64,000 bases of DNA from SHND01 sp964469005 (GCA_964469005.1 CAYXXF010000016.1:1-64000), one strand, 5' to 3'. Positions 17,479 through 26,603 are shown, numbered from the stretch's first letter. Program-made: numbers and translations. Notes: a model not told the origin generated them from the letters alone.

Positions 17479-17540
17479 CTCCACATTCCCTGACGGATTC
17501 ATCCACATTTCCTCCAAAATGGATTGATACCCTTGGGAAA
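17479..17540 (+). promoter_or_regulatory. Conserved leader block, copy B (before the first DUF4386-like gene)
   Basis: Counterpart of 16539-16600, with core ATCCACATTTCCTCC then AATGGATTGATAC. It suggests the sulfurtransferase and membrane protein answer to the same regulator. Confidence 0.5.
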
Positions 17541-17562
17541 CTTGCCAAGGAGCAGTTAACTC

Positions 17563-18111
17563 ATGAATACTCTCGAAACGTCACACCGTACTTTTGCAAG
17601 GGTCGCCGGTTTCACCTTCCTCTTTTACATTGTAGCCGGCATAACCAGTATGGCACTGGGCAATCAGTCGCAAGTGAGGGACCTGCTATTATTGCTTCAA
17701 TCCTTTTCAGCCCTGGTGTTGGGTGTGACCCTGTTCGCGCTTACCTACAAGCAGGGACTTGCGCTCGCAACACTCGCCCTGACTTTTCGCGTAATTGAAG
17801 CTGTTCAATACGGTGAGAGTGCGATTTACTTTGCAGTCGCGAGTCTGCTCTTTTCTTGGCTCCTCTTGCGCGGCAGGATGATTCCCGCCGCGTTAGCGTG
17901 GCTTGGCGTCGTCGCGTCAGTTCTACTTGTGGTAATCCTGCCTTTGCAACTTGCCGGATTGTTCGGTGGTTCCATGTCGTGGTCGTCGTCCATCACTTGG
18001 CTCGTATGGTTGCCTATGTTGGTGTTTGAAGTTACGTTCGCGTTGTGGTTACTCGTCAAGGGTGTCGCTTTGCCCGCGGCAGACAAGGCAGTGTCGTCGC
18101 GCGCGGGTTGA
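17563..18111 (+). CDS. DUF4386-like integral membrane protein, short form
   Basis: 182 residues, mostly membrane helices (about 15-33, 42-60, 62-80, 85-102, 105-128, 138-162). The opening ETSHRTFARVAGFTFLFYIV parallels ETSPQVYARITGVLYLIVII of the next gene, and the ends VTFALWLLVKGV and AALCLWLLVKGV are equivalent, so it is a shortened paralogue in the DUF4386 group. The molecular role is unknown. An AGGAG precedes the ATG. Confidence 0.78.
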   Translation: MNTLETSHRTFARVAGFTFLFYIVAGITSMALGNQSQVRDLLLLLQSFSALVLGVTLFALTYKQGLALATLALTFRVIEAVQYGESAIYFAVASLLFSWLLLRGRMIPAALAWLGVVASVLLVVILPLQLAGLFGGSMSWSSSITWLVWLPMLVFEVTFALWLLVKGVALPAADKAVSSRAG

Positions 18112-18153
18112 GCGTTATCACAGACAATTCGACAATCTTTAGGAGATTCCCAA

Positions 18154-18882
18154 ATGACAACTCGAACGATTGAAACCTCACCACAAGTCTATGCAAGAAT
18201 TACCGGAGTGCTATACCTGATTGTCATTATCCTCGGCGCTGCCCAGCAGTTGCTTGTTCGAGGTAGAATCATCGTACCCGGAGATGTGGCAGCCACCGCC
18301 GCCAACCTCCGTTCAATGGAATTTCTTTGGCGTCTTGGAATCGCTTCCGAATTGTTCCTGGGAATTTGTACCATCGTCATGGCTTTGACGCTTTATGCTT
18401 TGTTGAAACCGGTCAGCAGAGACTTGGCATTGCTTGCGACATTCATCAATCTGGTAGCGATCACCGTGGAAATTGGGTACGCGTTGAAACTTGTCGAGGC
18501 GTTGTATCCGCTCGGGAGCGCGGAATACCTCAAGGCATTTACGGCGGAACAACTCTATGCAATGACAAATCTTGCCATCAGAGCGCATGGTAATGGTTTT
18601 GGCATTGCGCTGCTTTTCTTTGGCTGTTTTTTCCCTCTTGCCGCGTATTTGATTTTCAAGTCCGGCTATTTCCCAAAGACCATCGGTGTTTTATACTTTA
18701 TCCCCGGTCTGAGCTATGTGCTAAGCAGTGTCGCGTTGATTCTGGCTCCCGCCTTCGCAGAGCGCTTTTACTTTGCCATTGCAGGACCGGCTGTAATTGG
18801 AGAGGCGGCGCTTTGCCTTTGGCTGCTTGTGAAAGGCGTAAATATGGAACAGTGGCAAAAGCGCGTTCATGAAACCGGATGA
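18154..18882 (+). CDS. DUF4386 family integral membrane protein
   Basis: 242 residues with about six membrane helices, and the family landmarks RITGVLYLIVIILG near the start and FFGCFFPLAAYLIFKSGYFP in the last third. Full length for DUF4386. Function unknown; members are often next to two-component or stress genes, as here (an OmpR-type pair begins 84 nt downstream). AGGAG lies 8 nt before the ATG. It is 42 nt after the shorter paralogue, so the two are probably co-transcribed. Confidence 0.85.
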   Translation: MTTRTIETSPQVYARITGVLYLIVIILGAAQQLLVRGRIIVPGDVAATAANLRSMEFLWRLGIASELFLGICTIVMALTLYALLKPVSRDLALLATFINLVAITVEIGYALKLVEALYPLGSAEYLKAFTAEQLYAMTNLAIRAHGNGFGIALLFFGCFFPLAAYLIFKSGYFPKTIGVLYFIPGLSYVLSSVALILAPAFAERFYFAIAGPAVIGEAALCLWLLVKGVNMEQWQKRVHETG

Positions 18883-18954
18883 CATCCATCCTAGAAAAGG
18901 ATAAACTCTTGAAATAAAAAGAGGAAAGTAACGCCGCTGGGTTCCGCTTTCGCG

Positions 18955-18960
18955 TATACT
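18955..18960 (+). promoter_or_regulatory. -10 element of the OmpR-type regulator
   Basis: TATACT, 6 nt before the ATG at 18967. No -35 match is convincing. If used, the transcript is leaderless. Confidence 0.4.
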
Positions 18961-18966
18961 TGTACC

Positions 18967-19644
18967 ATGTCTCAACTCATTCTCGTCGTAGATGACGAAC
19001 CCAAAATCACACGCCTCGCCCGCGATTATTTGGAGAAAAACGGATTCCGCGTCCTGACTGTGGGAGATGGTCAATCCGCGCTGGCGACTGCACGCCGCGA
19101 AAAACCCGACCTTATTATCCTCGACCTCATGCTCCCTGCGATGGACGGGCGCGAAGTCTGTCGCATCCTGCGCCGCGAAAGCGATGTGCCAATTATTATG
19201 CTCACTGCGCTCTCGGAGGAGATTGATCAGGTCACAGGTCTCGAGATCGGCGCGGATGATTACATCACCAAGCCGTTCTCGGTCCGCACGCTGGTCGCAC
19301 GCGTGCGCGCACTGCTGCGCCGAACGCACGGTCATGTTCAAGTGTCAAACATAATCCGCGCGGGCGGGCTTGAAATTGACCCCGTCAAATATTCTGTCAC
19401 TTTCAACGGCGCACCCATTAAACTTACGCCGAACGAATTCAAATTACTCTATCTCCTCGCCAGCCGCCCGGGGCAAACTCTCACCCGCGAACAGCTTTTG
19501 GACGACCTGCACGGAGCTGCTTCCAACATGGACCGCAGTGTGGACTCGCATATCAAGAATTTGAGAAAGAAACTTGAAACCGCCGCGGGCGAGTCCCTGC
19601 TTGAAACCGTGTACGGTATTGGCTATCGCTTTATCGAAGGGTAA
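18967..19644 (+). CDS. OmpR/PhoB-type response regulator
   Basis: 225 residues: receiver with acidic pair DDE at 9-11, phospho-acceptor Asp53 (IILDLMLPAMDG), MLTA and TKPF switch residues, then a winged-helix domain (about 125-225; LTPNEFKLLYLLASRPGQTL, RSVDSHIKNLRKK, VYGIGYRF). It pairs with the HAMP kinase 35 nt downstream. It likely controls neighbouring genes, but no binding repeats were recognised. Confidence 0.93.
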   Translation: MSQLILVVDDEPKITRLARDYLEKNGFRVLTVGDGQSALATARREKPDLIILDLMLPAMDGREVCRILRRESDVPIIMLTALSEEIDQVTGLEIGADDYITKPFSVRTLVARVRALLRRTHGHVQVSNIIRAGGLEIDPVKYSVTFNGAPIKLTPNEFKLLYLLASRPGQTLTREQLLDDLHGAASNMDRSVDSHIKNLRKKLETAAGESLLETVYGIGYRFIEG

Positions 19645-19679
19645 CTGGCTAACACCAATACCGCTTACTGTACATCGCC

Positions 19680-20753
19680 ATGTCTGAAAACTCCTCTGCT
19701 CCTCAATCAAGGCAACGCCAAAACCGCTTTTTGCCGTTTCTCCTCTTTCTCTTTTTCGCCATCGTGCTTTTTTTCGGAGGCGCTGCCGCGCTTTTTTATT
19801 TGCTCTTTTCGGAATACTCGGGTGTCAGAAATATCTGGCTTGTCGTGTGCGGAGCCCCATTCATCATCGTCGTCGTCGCTATCATCACAATCTACACACT
19901 CTATAGTCGTTTTGGCAGACCATTGCGAGATATTTTTAACGCCATTGATTCTGTCTCCGAGGGCAATCTCTCGGTGCGCGTGCCTGAGGATAATTCACCC
20001 CAGTTTGGTGAACTGATTAATCGTTTCAATAAAATGGTCGGCGAACTCGAACGCGCTGAACAGCAGCGCCGTAACCTCACTGCCGACATCGCCCACGAGC
20101 TGCGAACACCGGTGCACATCATTCAGGGCAACCTCGAAGGCATTCTAGACGGCGTATATCAGCCGACGCCCGAACACATCAACGACACGCTGGACGAGAC
20201 TCGACTGCTTATTCGCCTTGTGAATGATTTGCAGACTCTTTCGCTCGCCGAAACAGGACAGCTCCCGTTTCATCCCACGCGCTTTCTGCTTGCTGACCTT
20301 TTGCAAGACCTCATTTCGAGCTTTTCCGTCCAAGCCGCGGCTCTTGGCATTGACCTCAAAACAAAACTCACCGACCCGAATCAAGAACTTGCTGCCGATT
20401 ATGACCGTCTGAATCAAGTCTTGTCTAATCTGATAGCCAATGCTCTACATCACACTCCCAGAGGTGGAATCATTTCGATTGAAATAGAGGCAGGTTCAAG
20501 CGAAGAGAGAAGCGTGCGGATTCTAGTGAAAGATACAGGCGCGGGAATCGCGTCTGACGAGCTTCCATTCATTTTTGACCGCTTCTGGCGCGGCGACAAA
20601 TCTCGTACCGAGAGAAGGCATAGCGGACTTGGTTTGGCAATCACAAAACAACTTGTCCATGCGCACAACGGGACGATTGCTGTCCAAAGTGAACTCGGCA
20701 AAGGTACAACGTTCACCATCGAATTACCATCTCGAACAATCGGAAAGGAATAG
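19680..20753 (+). CDS. HAMP-domain sensor histidine kinase
   Basis: 357 residues. Two membrane helices (about 15-42 and 50-75) are separated by a very short loop, so it probably senses within the membrane or through a partner, as in intramembrane-sensing kinases. HAMP follows (RPLRDIFNAIDSVSEGNLSV), then HisKA with DIAHELRTPVH (His139), an N box (QVLSNLIANALHHT), and G boxes (VKDTGAGIASDE, RRHSGLGLAIT). The DUF4386-like membrane proteins just upstream are candidate partners or targets; this is inference from position. Confidence 0.92.
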   Translation: MSENSSAPQSRQRQNRFLPFLLFLFFAIVLFFGGAAALFYLLFSEYSGVRNIWLVVCGAPFIIVVVAIITIYTLYSRFGRPLRDIFNAIDSVSEGNLSVRVPEDNSPQFGELINRFNKMVGELERAEQQRRNLTADIAHELRTPVHIIQGNLEGILDGVYQPTPEHINDTLDETRLLIRLVNDLQTLSLAETGQLPFHPTRFLLADLLQDLISSFSVQAAALGIDLKTKLTDPNQELAADYDRLNQVLSNLIANALHHTPRGGIISIEIEAGSSEERSVRILVKDTGAGIASDELPFIFDRFWRGDKSRTERRHSGLGLAITKQLVHAHNGTIAVQSELGKGTTFTIELPSRTIGKE

Positions 20754-21158
20754 GCAGAGTTTATCGCGAAGGTGGCGAACGCGGAGTCTGATACGCCTTG
20801 TAGTTTGGCAGCGCGTGTGCCGCGCGCAAAAATTCGTTGACGATTTGAGTCAACGAATTTTTTGTTCCTCTGTTTGGGTCTCGGCGCGATACGCGGAATC
20901 CCCAAACGTGCCGTTGGATGTCCCGATTTGGGAATTGGTCTGTCTCGTTTCGGTATGTTTTTCGCGGACGACTGAACCCTTACAAAGAGTGCGTTTGACC
21001 CTGTGCTTTTCCAGCGAATCGGTTTAAGTTGATGTGTATTTCGGCTCTTTACGCCGAGTTATCAATCCATTCATGTTTTGCAACAGGACCGTCCGCGCGC
21101 ATACGGCATTTTATCTTTGCCCTTTAGCCGCGGCGACAAATGAAAAGCAGAGGAACCT
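20754..21158. other. Intergenic region with a hairpin; no intact gene seen
   Basis: About 400 nt separate the kinase from the malic enzyme. It holds the terminator-like hairpin at 20828-20863. Reading the minus strand through the hairpin, a run ending LRAAHALPNYKAYQTP... stops at 20764; it looks protein-like but is under 40 codons without a good start, so it is at most a gene remnant. The remainder presumably holds the malic-enzyme promoter, which I cannot place. Confidence 0.4.
20828..20863. terminator. Bidirectional terminator-like hairpin after the kinase
   Basis: Stem AAAAATTCGTTGAC with its complement, 7-nt loop GATTTGA, A/T tracts on both sides. It ends transcription of the OmpR-type pair. 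Confidence 0.7.
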
Positions 21159-22601
21159 ATGGCTCAAACTGAATCTCCAACCACAACCACGCGAACGCCG
21201 AGCGCATCGTACAGTATCACGCTGCGCGTTCGCCTCGACCACAAACCCGGAATGCTTGGCGCGGTCACATCGGCGATTGGTGTTGCCGGAGGACTCGTCG
21301 GCGCGGTGGACATCGCGCAAGCATCCTCACAATACACTATCCGCGATATTACGGTGGATGCCGCATCCGTCGAACACGAAGAGGCAATCGTAGCGGCGGT
21401 GCGCCGCGTGCCGGGAGCAGAAGTTGTTCACGTCTCCGACCTGACGTTTCTTTTGCACCTTGGCGGCAAGATTGAAATCCACAACAAGTCGCCTTTGAAA
21501 ACGCGCGCGGACCTTTCGATGGCGTACACGCCCGGCGTAGCGCGCGTCTGCATGGCAATTCACGCTGACCCCGAAAAAGCATTTACGCTGACCATCAAAA
21601 AGAATACCGTCGCGGTGGTGAGTGATGGAACTGCTGTGCTTGGCTTGGGCGACATCGGACCCAAAGCGGCGATGCCTGTAATGGAAGGCAAAGCGATGCT
21701 GTTCAAAGAATTTGGCGGTGTGGATGCCTGGCCTCTTTGTCTCGACACGCAAGACAGTGAAGAAATCATCCGCACGGTTAAAGCCGTCGCGCCGGGATTT
21801 GGCGGCATCAATCTCGAAGATATTTCCGCGCCGCGCTGTTTTGAAATCGAAGAACGCTTGCGCCGCGAGCTGGATATTCCTGTATTTCACGATGACCAAC
21901 ACGGCACGGCAGTTGTTGTTCTTGCTGCGCTCATCAATGCGCTGAAAATTGTCAACAAGAAAATGCAAGACTTGAAAGTGGTGTTTGCGGGAGTCGGCGC
22001 GGCGGGCGTCGCCTGTTCCAAAATTTTGATGAATGCGGGCGTGACCAACATTATCGGCTGTGATACGAAAGGCGCAATCTATCGGGGGCGTACGAGCCAC
22101 ATGAATTTTATGAAGGACTGGTACGCCGAACATACGAATCCGCAGAATGAACAAGGAACGATACACGATGCGTTGCGCGGCGCAGATGTTTTCGTCGGGC
22201 TTTCGGGGCCCGGGGTGGTTCAAGCAGAGGACCTCAAGTTGATGGCGCGTGACCCCATCGTGTTTGCGATGGCAAATCCGACACCTGAAGTCATGCCGGA
22301 AGATGCCGCTCCATACGTGCGCGTAATGGCGACGGGACGTTCGGACTATCCGAACCAAATCAATAACGTGCTGGCATTTCCCGGAATTTTTCGCGGAGCG
22401 TTGGACTGTCGCGCGCGCGAAATCAATGAGGAAATGAAATTGGCGGCGGCGCACGCCATTGCGTCCATTGTCAAACCCGATGAGCTATCGCCTGACTATA
22501 TCATTCCTAGCCCGTTCAATCGCGAGGTTGCCAAAGCGGTGGCGGCGGCGGTGATTCAATCTGCCCAAGAAACGGGCGTGGCGCGTCGGGAAAAAAGTTA
22601 G
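21159..22601 (+). CDS. Malic enzyme with N-terminal ACT domain (oxaloacetate-decarboxylating)
   Basis: 480 residues. A regulatory ACT-like domain (about 20-95; LRVRLDHKPGMLGAVTSAIG) precedes the malic enzyme body (KSPLKTRADLSMAYTPGVAR, KEFGGVDAWPLCLDT, NLEDISAPRCFEIEERLR, VFHDDQHGTAVVVLAAL) and an NAD(P) Rossmann segment (FAGVGAAGVACSKIL). It converts malate to pyruvate plus CO2 in the cytosol; bacterial enzymes of this type use NAD or NADP, not decided here. The ACT domain implies allosteric control by a small ligand. Length fits ACT-containing malic enzymes. It has AGAGGA before the ATG and its own terminator. Confidence 0.92.
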   Translation: MAQTESPTTTTRTPSASYSITLRVRLDHKPGMLGAVTSAIGVAGGLVGAVDIAQASSQYTIRDITVDAASVEHEEAIVAAVRRVPGAEVVHVSDLTFLLHLGGKIEIHNKSPLKTRADLSMAYTPGVARVCMAIHADPEKAFTLTIKKNTVAVVSDGTAVLGLGDIGPKAAMPVMEGKAMLFKEFGGVDAWPLCLDTQDSEEIIRTVKAVAPGFGGINLEDISAPRCFEIEERLRRELDIPVFHDDQHGTAVVVLAALINALKIVNKKMQDLKVVFAGVGAAGVACSKILMNAGVTNIIGCDTKGAIYRGRTSHMNFMKDWYAEHTNPQNEQGTIHDALRGADVFVGLSGPGVVQAEDLKLMARDPIVFAMANPTPEVMPEDAAPYVRVMATGRSDYPNQINNVLAFPGIFRGALDCRAREINEEMKLAAAHAIASIVKPDELSPDYIIPSPFNREVAKAVAAAVIQSAQETGVARREKS

Positions 22602-22624
22602 CGTACAGTACGGTAATCAACAAA

Positions 22625-22663
22625 GCGGGTGTTGGCTATTGGACCAACACCCGCCTTTTTTTT
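22625..22663 (+). terminator. Intrinsic terminator of malic enzyme
   Basis: An 11-bp perfect stem (GCGGGTGTTGG and complement, 8-nt loop) followed by T8. It lies between convergent genes. Confidence 0.88.
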
Positions 22664-22673
22664 GGCGCGCTTT

Positions 22674-24626
22674 TTATTTCACTGTGAACATGCGCCAATC
22701 GGATTTTGTTTTGCCGAACGTGTTTTTGGCAATCACGCGCCAATAAAACGTTTGTCCTGAAGTGAGCGCGGTGGTCTTGGCTTGCGAGAGCGCGAGATTA
22801 TTTTGTTTGAATACGCGTAGTCCCTTTGGCGTATCGCGTTTCACAATCACCATATAACTCGTCGCGCAGCTTGCCTCATTCCAATCGAGAGTTACTTGCG
22901 GATTTACTTTTTTGTTGTTGCCGGGTTTCACGAGGACAGGTTTCTCCGGCTTGGTCGCGCATGTGACTATCGTCGCGGTCCGTGTTGCGGTTGAAGTGCG
23001 CGTCGCGGTTTTTGTCGCAGTGCGCGTTGGTGTAGCGGTACGCGTTGCCGTTTTTGTCGCAGTGCGCGTTGGCGTTGCCGTCTTGGTGCGTGTAGGCGTT
23101 GGCGCGTTGGGGTCAACCTCGACGGCGCCTACATCATAGCCCGCGCCGAGCGGACGCGCAACGTCGCGTTGGTCAGTATTCGGCGCGTTGATGTTTGTGC
23201 CGCCGTCAATCGCGGGACTGCCGGGTAGGGGCAAATGAGTTTTCGTCTGACCGCCATTGTTCGCAAGCGGAGCCAATTTCAAATCCACGTTGTCGCGTCC
23301 CACACCAAAATTGCATGTGCTGTCATTCGCAAGATTGTTGGCAGCGAGTGTTGGCGCCGTTTCGAAAACGCAATTTTTGCCGGTCGCGCCTTTGCCTACC
23401 ATCACATTCGTCAAAGACAATTTTGTAAATTCACCCGTATTCCAAATTCCGCCCGCGTTGGCAACCGTTCCGGTGTTCCCCGAAAATGTGACATTGGTCA
23501 GTGTCGCTCCGACTTCTTCATTCTGGTTTTTGAAACCGCCGCCGTTCGGCGCTTGGTTTCCTGACAAGGTAACATTCGTCATTTGCAAGCCGAGTGCGTT
23601 TTCCACGCCGCCGCCGCTCATTGTTGCAATGTTACGCTCCAGAGTGACACCGGCGAGCGTTGTGCGTCCGCCGCTAAAGACGCCGCCGCCGCTCGCCGCA
23701 CGGTTCTCTATAAACGTACTGTCGGTCACATTTAATTTTGAATAATAGTCAACAAACGCTGCGCCACCCACCCGCGCGATATTTTTTTGAAACGTGCTGT
23801 TGGAAACATAGACTCGCAAATCTAATGTGGTGAACAGTGCGCCCCCTTTGCCATACGGTTCGAGTCCCGTTGCTTCATTGTCGTGCCAAGAGCTCCCCGT
23901 GATATTTGATTCTCCCGTTATGGAATCTACCGTGACCGCCCCACCATTCCCCGCCTTGTTGCGCGCAAACTCGCTGTTCCGAATGTCCACATTTGTGCCG
24001 GAATAAATTGCGCCGCCGGATTTTGTGTTGCTCGCAGTATTGTCGAAAAACTTGCTTGTCGTAATCTTGAGCTGATACGGCGTGATGGAATCTTCCGCGT
24101 AAAGCGCGCCGCCTTTGTCGGCGCTGTTATTGGACAGCGTGCTGTCAATGATTTCCGTTTGCGAATAGGTTGCGATCGCGCCGCCATTATTCGGCGTGTG
24201 GCTTGTTCGAATCGTCGTGTTTTCGAGCGTGAGGGAGCCGCGATTGTTGATTGCGCCGCCGGAATTATCCTCGCTATACCCCTTTTCGAGAATGATGTTT
24301 TTGAGTTTGAGTTTGCCGCTTGATGTGACCAAGAAAAGCCGCGTTGAATCATTTCCGCTCAAAATGATTTTGCTGCCGCCGTCAATCCACGTGTCGTGTG
24401 TAATATCGGGCAGTTGACTCGTCAACACAATTGTTTTGGTGCCGCAGCTAAAGTTGAGCGTGCCACCTTCGCCGTTCTGCAATTCGGAAACTGCATTGCG
24501 GAGTTCAGTGTCATTTGCACAATTTGTGACGCTGAGATGAATCGGTCCGCCTGCGCGCACGGGTACAAAGAGTGCGAGTGTGGCGCACACCGCGAGCGCG
24601 AGGAACAGAAATTTTAATTGTTTCAT
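22674..24626 (-). CDS. Exported beta-helix surface protein, paralogue 1
   Basis: 650 residues: signal peptide (1-25), a right-handed beta-helix built from repeated N-S-x-F/L-x-x-N-x-A-x-x-G-G-A units (STLSNNSADKGGALYAEDS, STFIENRAASGGGVFSGG), a terminal LPLPGSPAIDGG, D-QR-D--RP, YDVGAVEV block (choice-of-anchor-Q-like), a linker of Thr-Pro-Arg-Thr-Ala repeats (about 510-550), and an Fn3-like domain starting KPEKPVLVKPGNNKKVNPQV. Such proteins are secreted surface or polymorphic-membrane-like proteins; ligand unknown. It is a tandem duplicate of the next gene upstream, with a nearly identical C-terminal domain. The first Met starts the signal peptide. Confidence 0.82.
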   Translation of the reverse strand: MKQLKFLFLALAVCATLALFVPVRAGGPIHLSVTNCANDTELRNAVSELQNGEGGTLNFSCGTKTIVLTSQLPDITHDTWIDGGSKIILSGNDSTRLFLVTSSGKLKLKNIILEKGYSEDNSGGAINNRGSLTLENTTIRTSHTPNNGGAIATYSQTEIIDSTLSNNSADKGGALYAEDSITPYQLKITTSKFFDNTASNTKSGGAIYSGTNVDIRNSEFARNKAGNGGAVTVDSITGESNITGSSWHDNEATGLEPYGKGGALFTTLDLRVYVSNSTFQKNIARVGGAAFVDYYSKLNVTDSTFIENRAASGGGVFSGGRTTLAGVTLERNIATMSGGGVENALGLQMTNVTLSGNQAPNGGGFKNQNEEVGATLTNVTFSGNTGTVANAGGIWNTGEFTKLSLTNVMVGKGATGKNCVFETAPTLAANNLANDSTCNFGVGRDNVDLKLAPLANNGGQTKTHLPLPGSPAIDGGTNINAPNTDQRDVARPLGAGYDVGAVEVDPNAPTPTRTKTATPTRTATKTATRTATPTRTATKTATRTSTATRTATIVTCATKPEKPVLVKPGNNKKVNPQVTLDWNEASCATSYMVIVKRDTPKGLRVFKQNNLALSQAKTTALTSGQTFYWRVIAKNTFGKTKSDWRMFTVK

Positions 24627-24640
24627 TCGTGTTGGATTGC

Positions 24641-24681
24641 ATCACGCTACGCGCTTGATGAACGAAAACGCGTAGCGTGAT
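24641..24681. repeat. Leader hairpin before beta-helix paralogue 1
   Basis: A 13-bp perfect stem (ATCACGCTACGCG and complement, 15-nt loop) begins 14 nt upstream of the start codon. The T tract lies on the plus-strand side, the wrong direction for the flanking minus-strand genes, so it is not an obvious terminator for them. Confidence 0.6.
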
Positions 24682-24710
24682 TTTTTTTCTGAAATTTTCA
24701 ATGGCACGTC

Positions 24711-26543
24711 TCATTTCGTCTGGAACATGCGCCAATCGGATTTTGTTTTGCCGAACGTGTTTTTGGCAATCACGCGCCAGTAAAACGTTTGTCCTGAAGT
24801 GAGCAAAGTGGTCTTGGTTTGCGAGAGCGCGAGATTATTTTGTTTGAACACGCGCGGTCCTTTGGGTGTATCGCGTTTCACAATCACCATGTAACTCGTC
24901 GCGCAATTCGCGTCATTCCAATCGAGTGCCACTTGCGGATTTACTTTTTTGTTGTTACCCGGTTTCACGAGGACAGGTTTGTCCGGTTTGCTCGAACAGG
25001 CTGGCACAGTTGGCGTTGGAGTTGGCACTGACGGTTGCACTTCGACTGCGCCCACATCGTACCCCGCGCCGAGTGGACGCGCGACGCCGCGTTGGTCAAT
25101 CGTTGGAATGTTGATATAAGAGCCATTGTCAATCGCCGGGCTGCCGGTTTGCGGCAAGTGTGTTTTGGTCTGACCGCCATTGTTTGCCAACGGACCCAAT
25201 TTCAAATCCACGTTATCGCGTCCCGCGCCAAAGTTGCACGAATTGTCGTTAGATAGATTGGATTGATTGGTAATCGGCGCGGTGTAAAAAGTGCAGTTGA
25301 CTCCGATGCCGTCGTTCGAGTTCGAGAGCAGAACATTGGTGAGCGCGAGTTGTGGTCCATACACCGCGTCATTCCAAATCGCGCCGCCGTTGCTGGTATT
25401 GGAATTTGTCGTCACAATCGTCACACTGACAAGGGTGGCGGTGCCGCTGTCATTCATCAAGGCATCGCCATAGGTGGCTTGATTTCCTGAAAGCGTCGCG
25501 TTGGTAAGCCACAAGCTGCCATAGTTATCAATAGCGCCGCCGAACATGGCGTCGTTATTGGACAATGTGACTTGACTCGCACCTGCCTCGCCCTTGTTAA
25601 AGAGTACACCCCCATAGAGGGCGTGATTGCCGGTCAGCGTGCTGGTATCAAGACTCAATTGTGCTTCCGCACCCACGTAAATCGCGCCGCCGGAGACTGT
25701 GCGATTACTTTGCAATTGGCTGCTCGAAATCGTCACCGGCAGGTTTTCGATCACCAATGCGCCGCCCTTGGCAAAGTTGTCTGCGCCGGTCGTTTCATTT
25801 TCCTTGAACGTGCTGCCCGTTATCGTGCCATTCGTATTTGGATACAGTTTGCGCGCGAATATTGCGCCGCCGCTGCCCGCTTTGTTTTTGATGAATTGCG
25901 TGTTGGTGATGTCGAACGCCGCTGTGCTGTAAATCGCCCCGCCAAGATTTGTCACGTTCGCTTGATTCCCGGTAAACGCGCTGTTGCTTATGGTGAGCAG
26001 CGGAGTGATGCTGTCGGCATAAATTGCGCCGCCCTCAATCGCGACATTGTTTTTGAACGTACTGTTGGTGATGTCGAGTTTGCCATTGGTATGAATCGCG
26101 CCGCCGTAATTGGCGCGATTGTTTTGAAGCGTCACGTGATTGAGCGTAAGCTGTCCCAGATTGATAATTGCGCCGCCGTTAGCGGCGCTGGCAAGTCCGT
26201 GTTCAAGCACGATATTTTTCAAGGTCAAGTTGCCGGTTGCGCCGACCTGAACGAGCCGGACATTGTCATCCCCGTTCAACGTGATTTTGTTGCCGCCGTC
26301 AATCGTCGTCTCGTACTCGATGAGCGGCAATTGCGCGGACAGCACAATCGTTTTTGTGCCGCAGTTAAAGTTGAGCGCGCCGCCAAACGCCTCTTGCAAT
26401 TGGACAATTTTCGCCCGCAGCTCTGTTTGGTCGTTGCAGTTCGTCACAGTGAGGACGAGTGTGCTTGCGGCGCGGGCAGGTTTCAATATGACCACTGCAG
26501 TTAATAACGCGAGCGAGAGGAAAAAAATTCGAGAGTACTTCAT
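24711..26543 (-). CDS. Exported beta-helix surface protein, paralogue 2
   Basis: 610 residues with the same plan as paralogue 1: signal peptide (1-25), LRAKIVQLQEAFGGALNFNCG opening, beta-helix repeats (STFKNNVAIEGGAIYADS, SAFTGNQANVTNLGGAIYS), the LPQTGSPAIDNG and YDVGAVEV closing block, a much shorter Thr-Pro linker, and the Fn3-like KPDKPVLVKPGNNKKVNPQV domain. The linker difference (long Arg-Thr repeats in paralogue 1, about ten residues here) shows that the spacer is the fast-changing part. Probable gene duplication. Role at the cell surface inferred. Confidence 0.82.
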   Translation of the reverse strand: MKYSRIFFLSLALLTAVVILKPARAASTLVLTVTNCNDQTELRAKIVQLQEAFGGALNFNCGTKTIVLSAQLPLIEYETTIDGGNKITLNGDDNVRLVQVGATGNLTLKNIVLEHGLASAANGGAIINLGQLTLNHVTLQNNRANYGGAIHTNGKLDITNSTFKNNVAIEGGAIYADSITPLLTISNSAFTGNQANVTNLGGAIYSTAAFDITNTQFIKNKAGSGGAIFARKLYPNTNGTITGSTFKENETTGADNFAKGGALVIENLPVTISSSQLQSNRTVSGGAIYVGAEAQLSLDTSTLTGNHALYGGVLFNKGEAGASQVTLSNNDAMFGGAIDNYGSLWLTNATLSGNQATYGDALMNDSGTATLVSVTIVTTNSNTSNGGAIWNDAVYGPQLALTNVLLSNSNDGIGVNCTFYTAPITNQSNLSNDNSCNFGAGRDNVDLKLGPLANNGGQTKTHLPQTGSPAIDNGSYINIPTIDQRGVARPLGAGYDVGAVEVQPSVPTPTPTVPACSSKPDKPVLVKPGNNKKVNPQVALDWNDANCATSYMVIVKRDTPKGPRVFKQNNLALSQTKTTLLTSGQTFYWRVIAKNTFGKTKSDWRMFQTK

Positions 26544-26555
26544 CGTTTGCTTGGC

Positions 26556-26603
26556 AAAGGAACGCGCATGAAATTCTGTTTGGAATCACATGCGCGTTCC
26601 TTT
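26556..26603. repeat. Leader hairpin before beta-helix paralogue 2
   Basis: A 15-bp perfect stem (AAAGGAACGCGCATG and complement, 18-nt loop) starts 12 nt before the start codon, the same position as the hairpin of paralogue 1 but unrelated in sequence. Confidence 0.6.

Noticed and set aside
22975..23100. CRISPR-like repeated DNA
   Set aside because: It is the coding sequence of a Thr-Pro-Arg linker; units are short and have no spacers.
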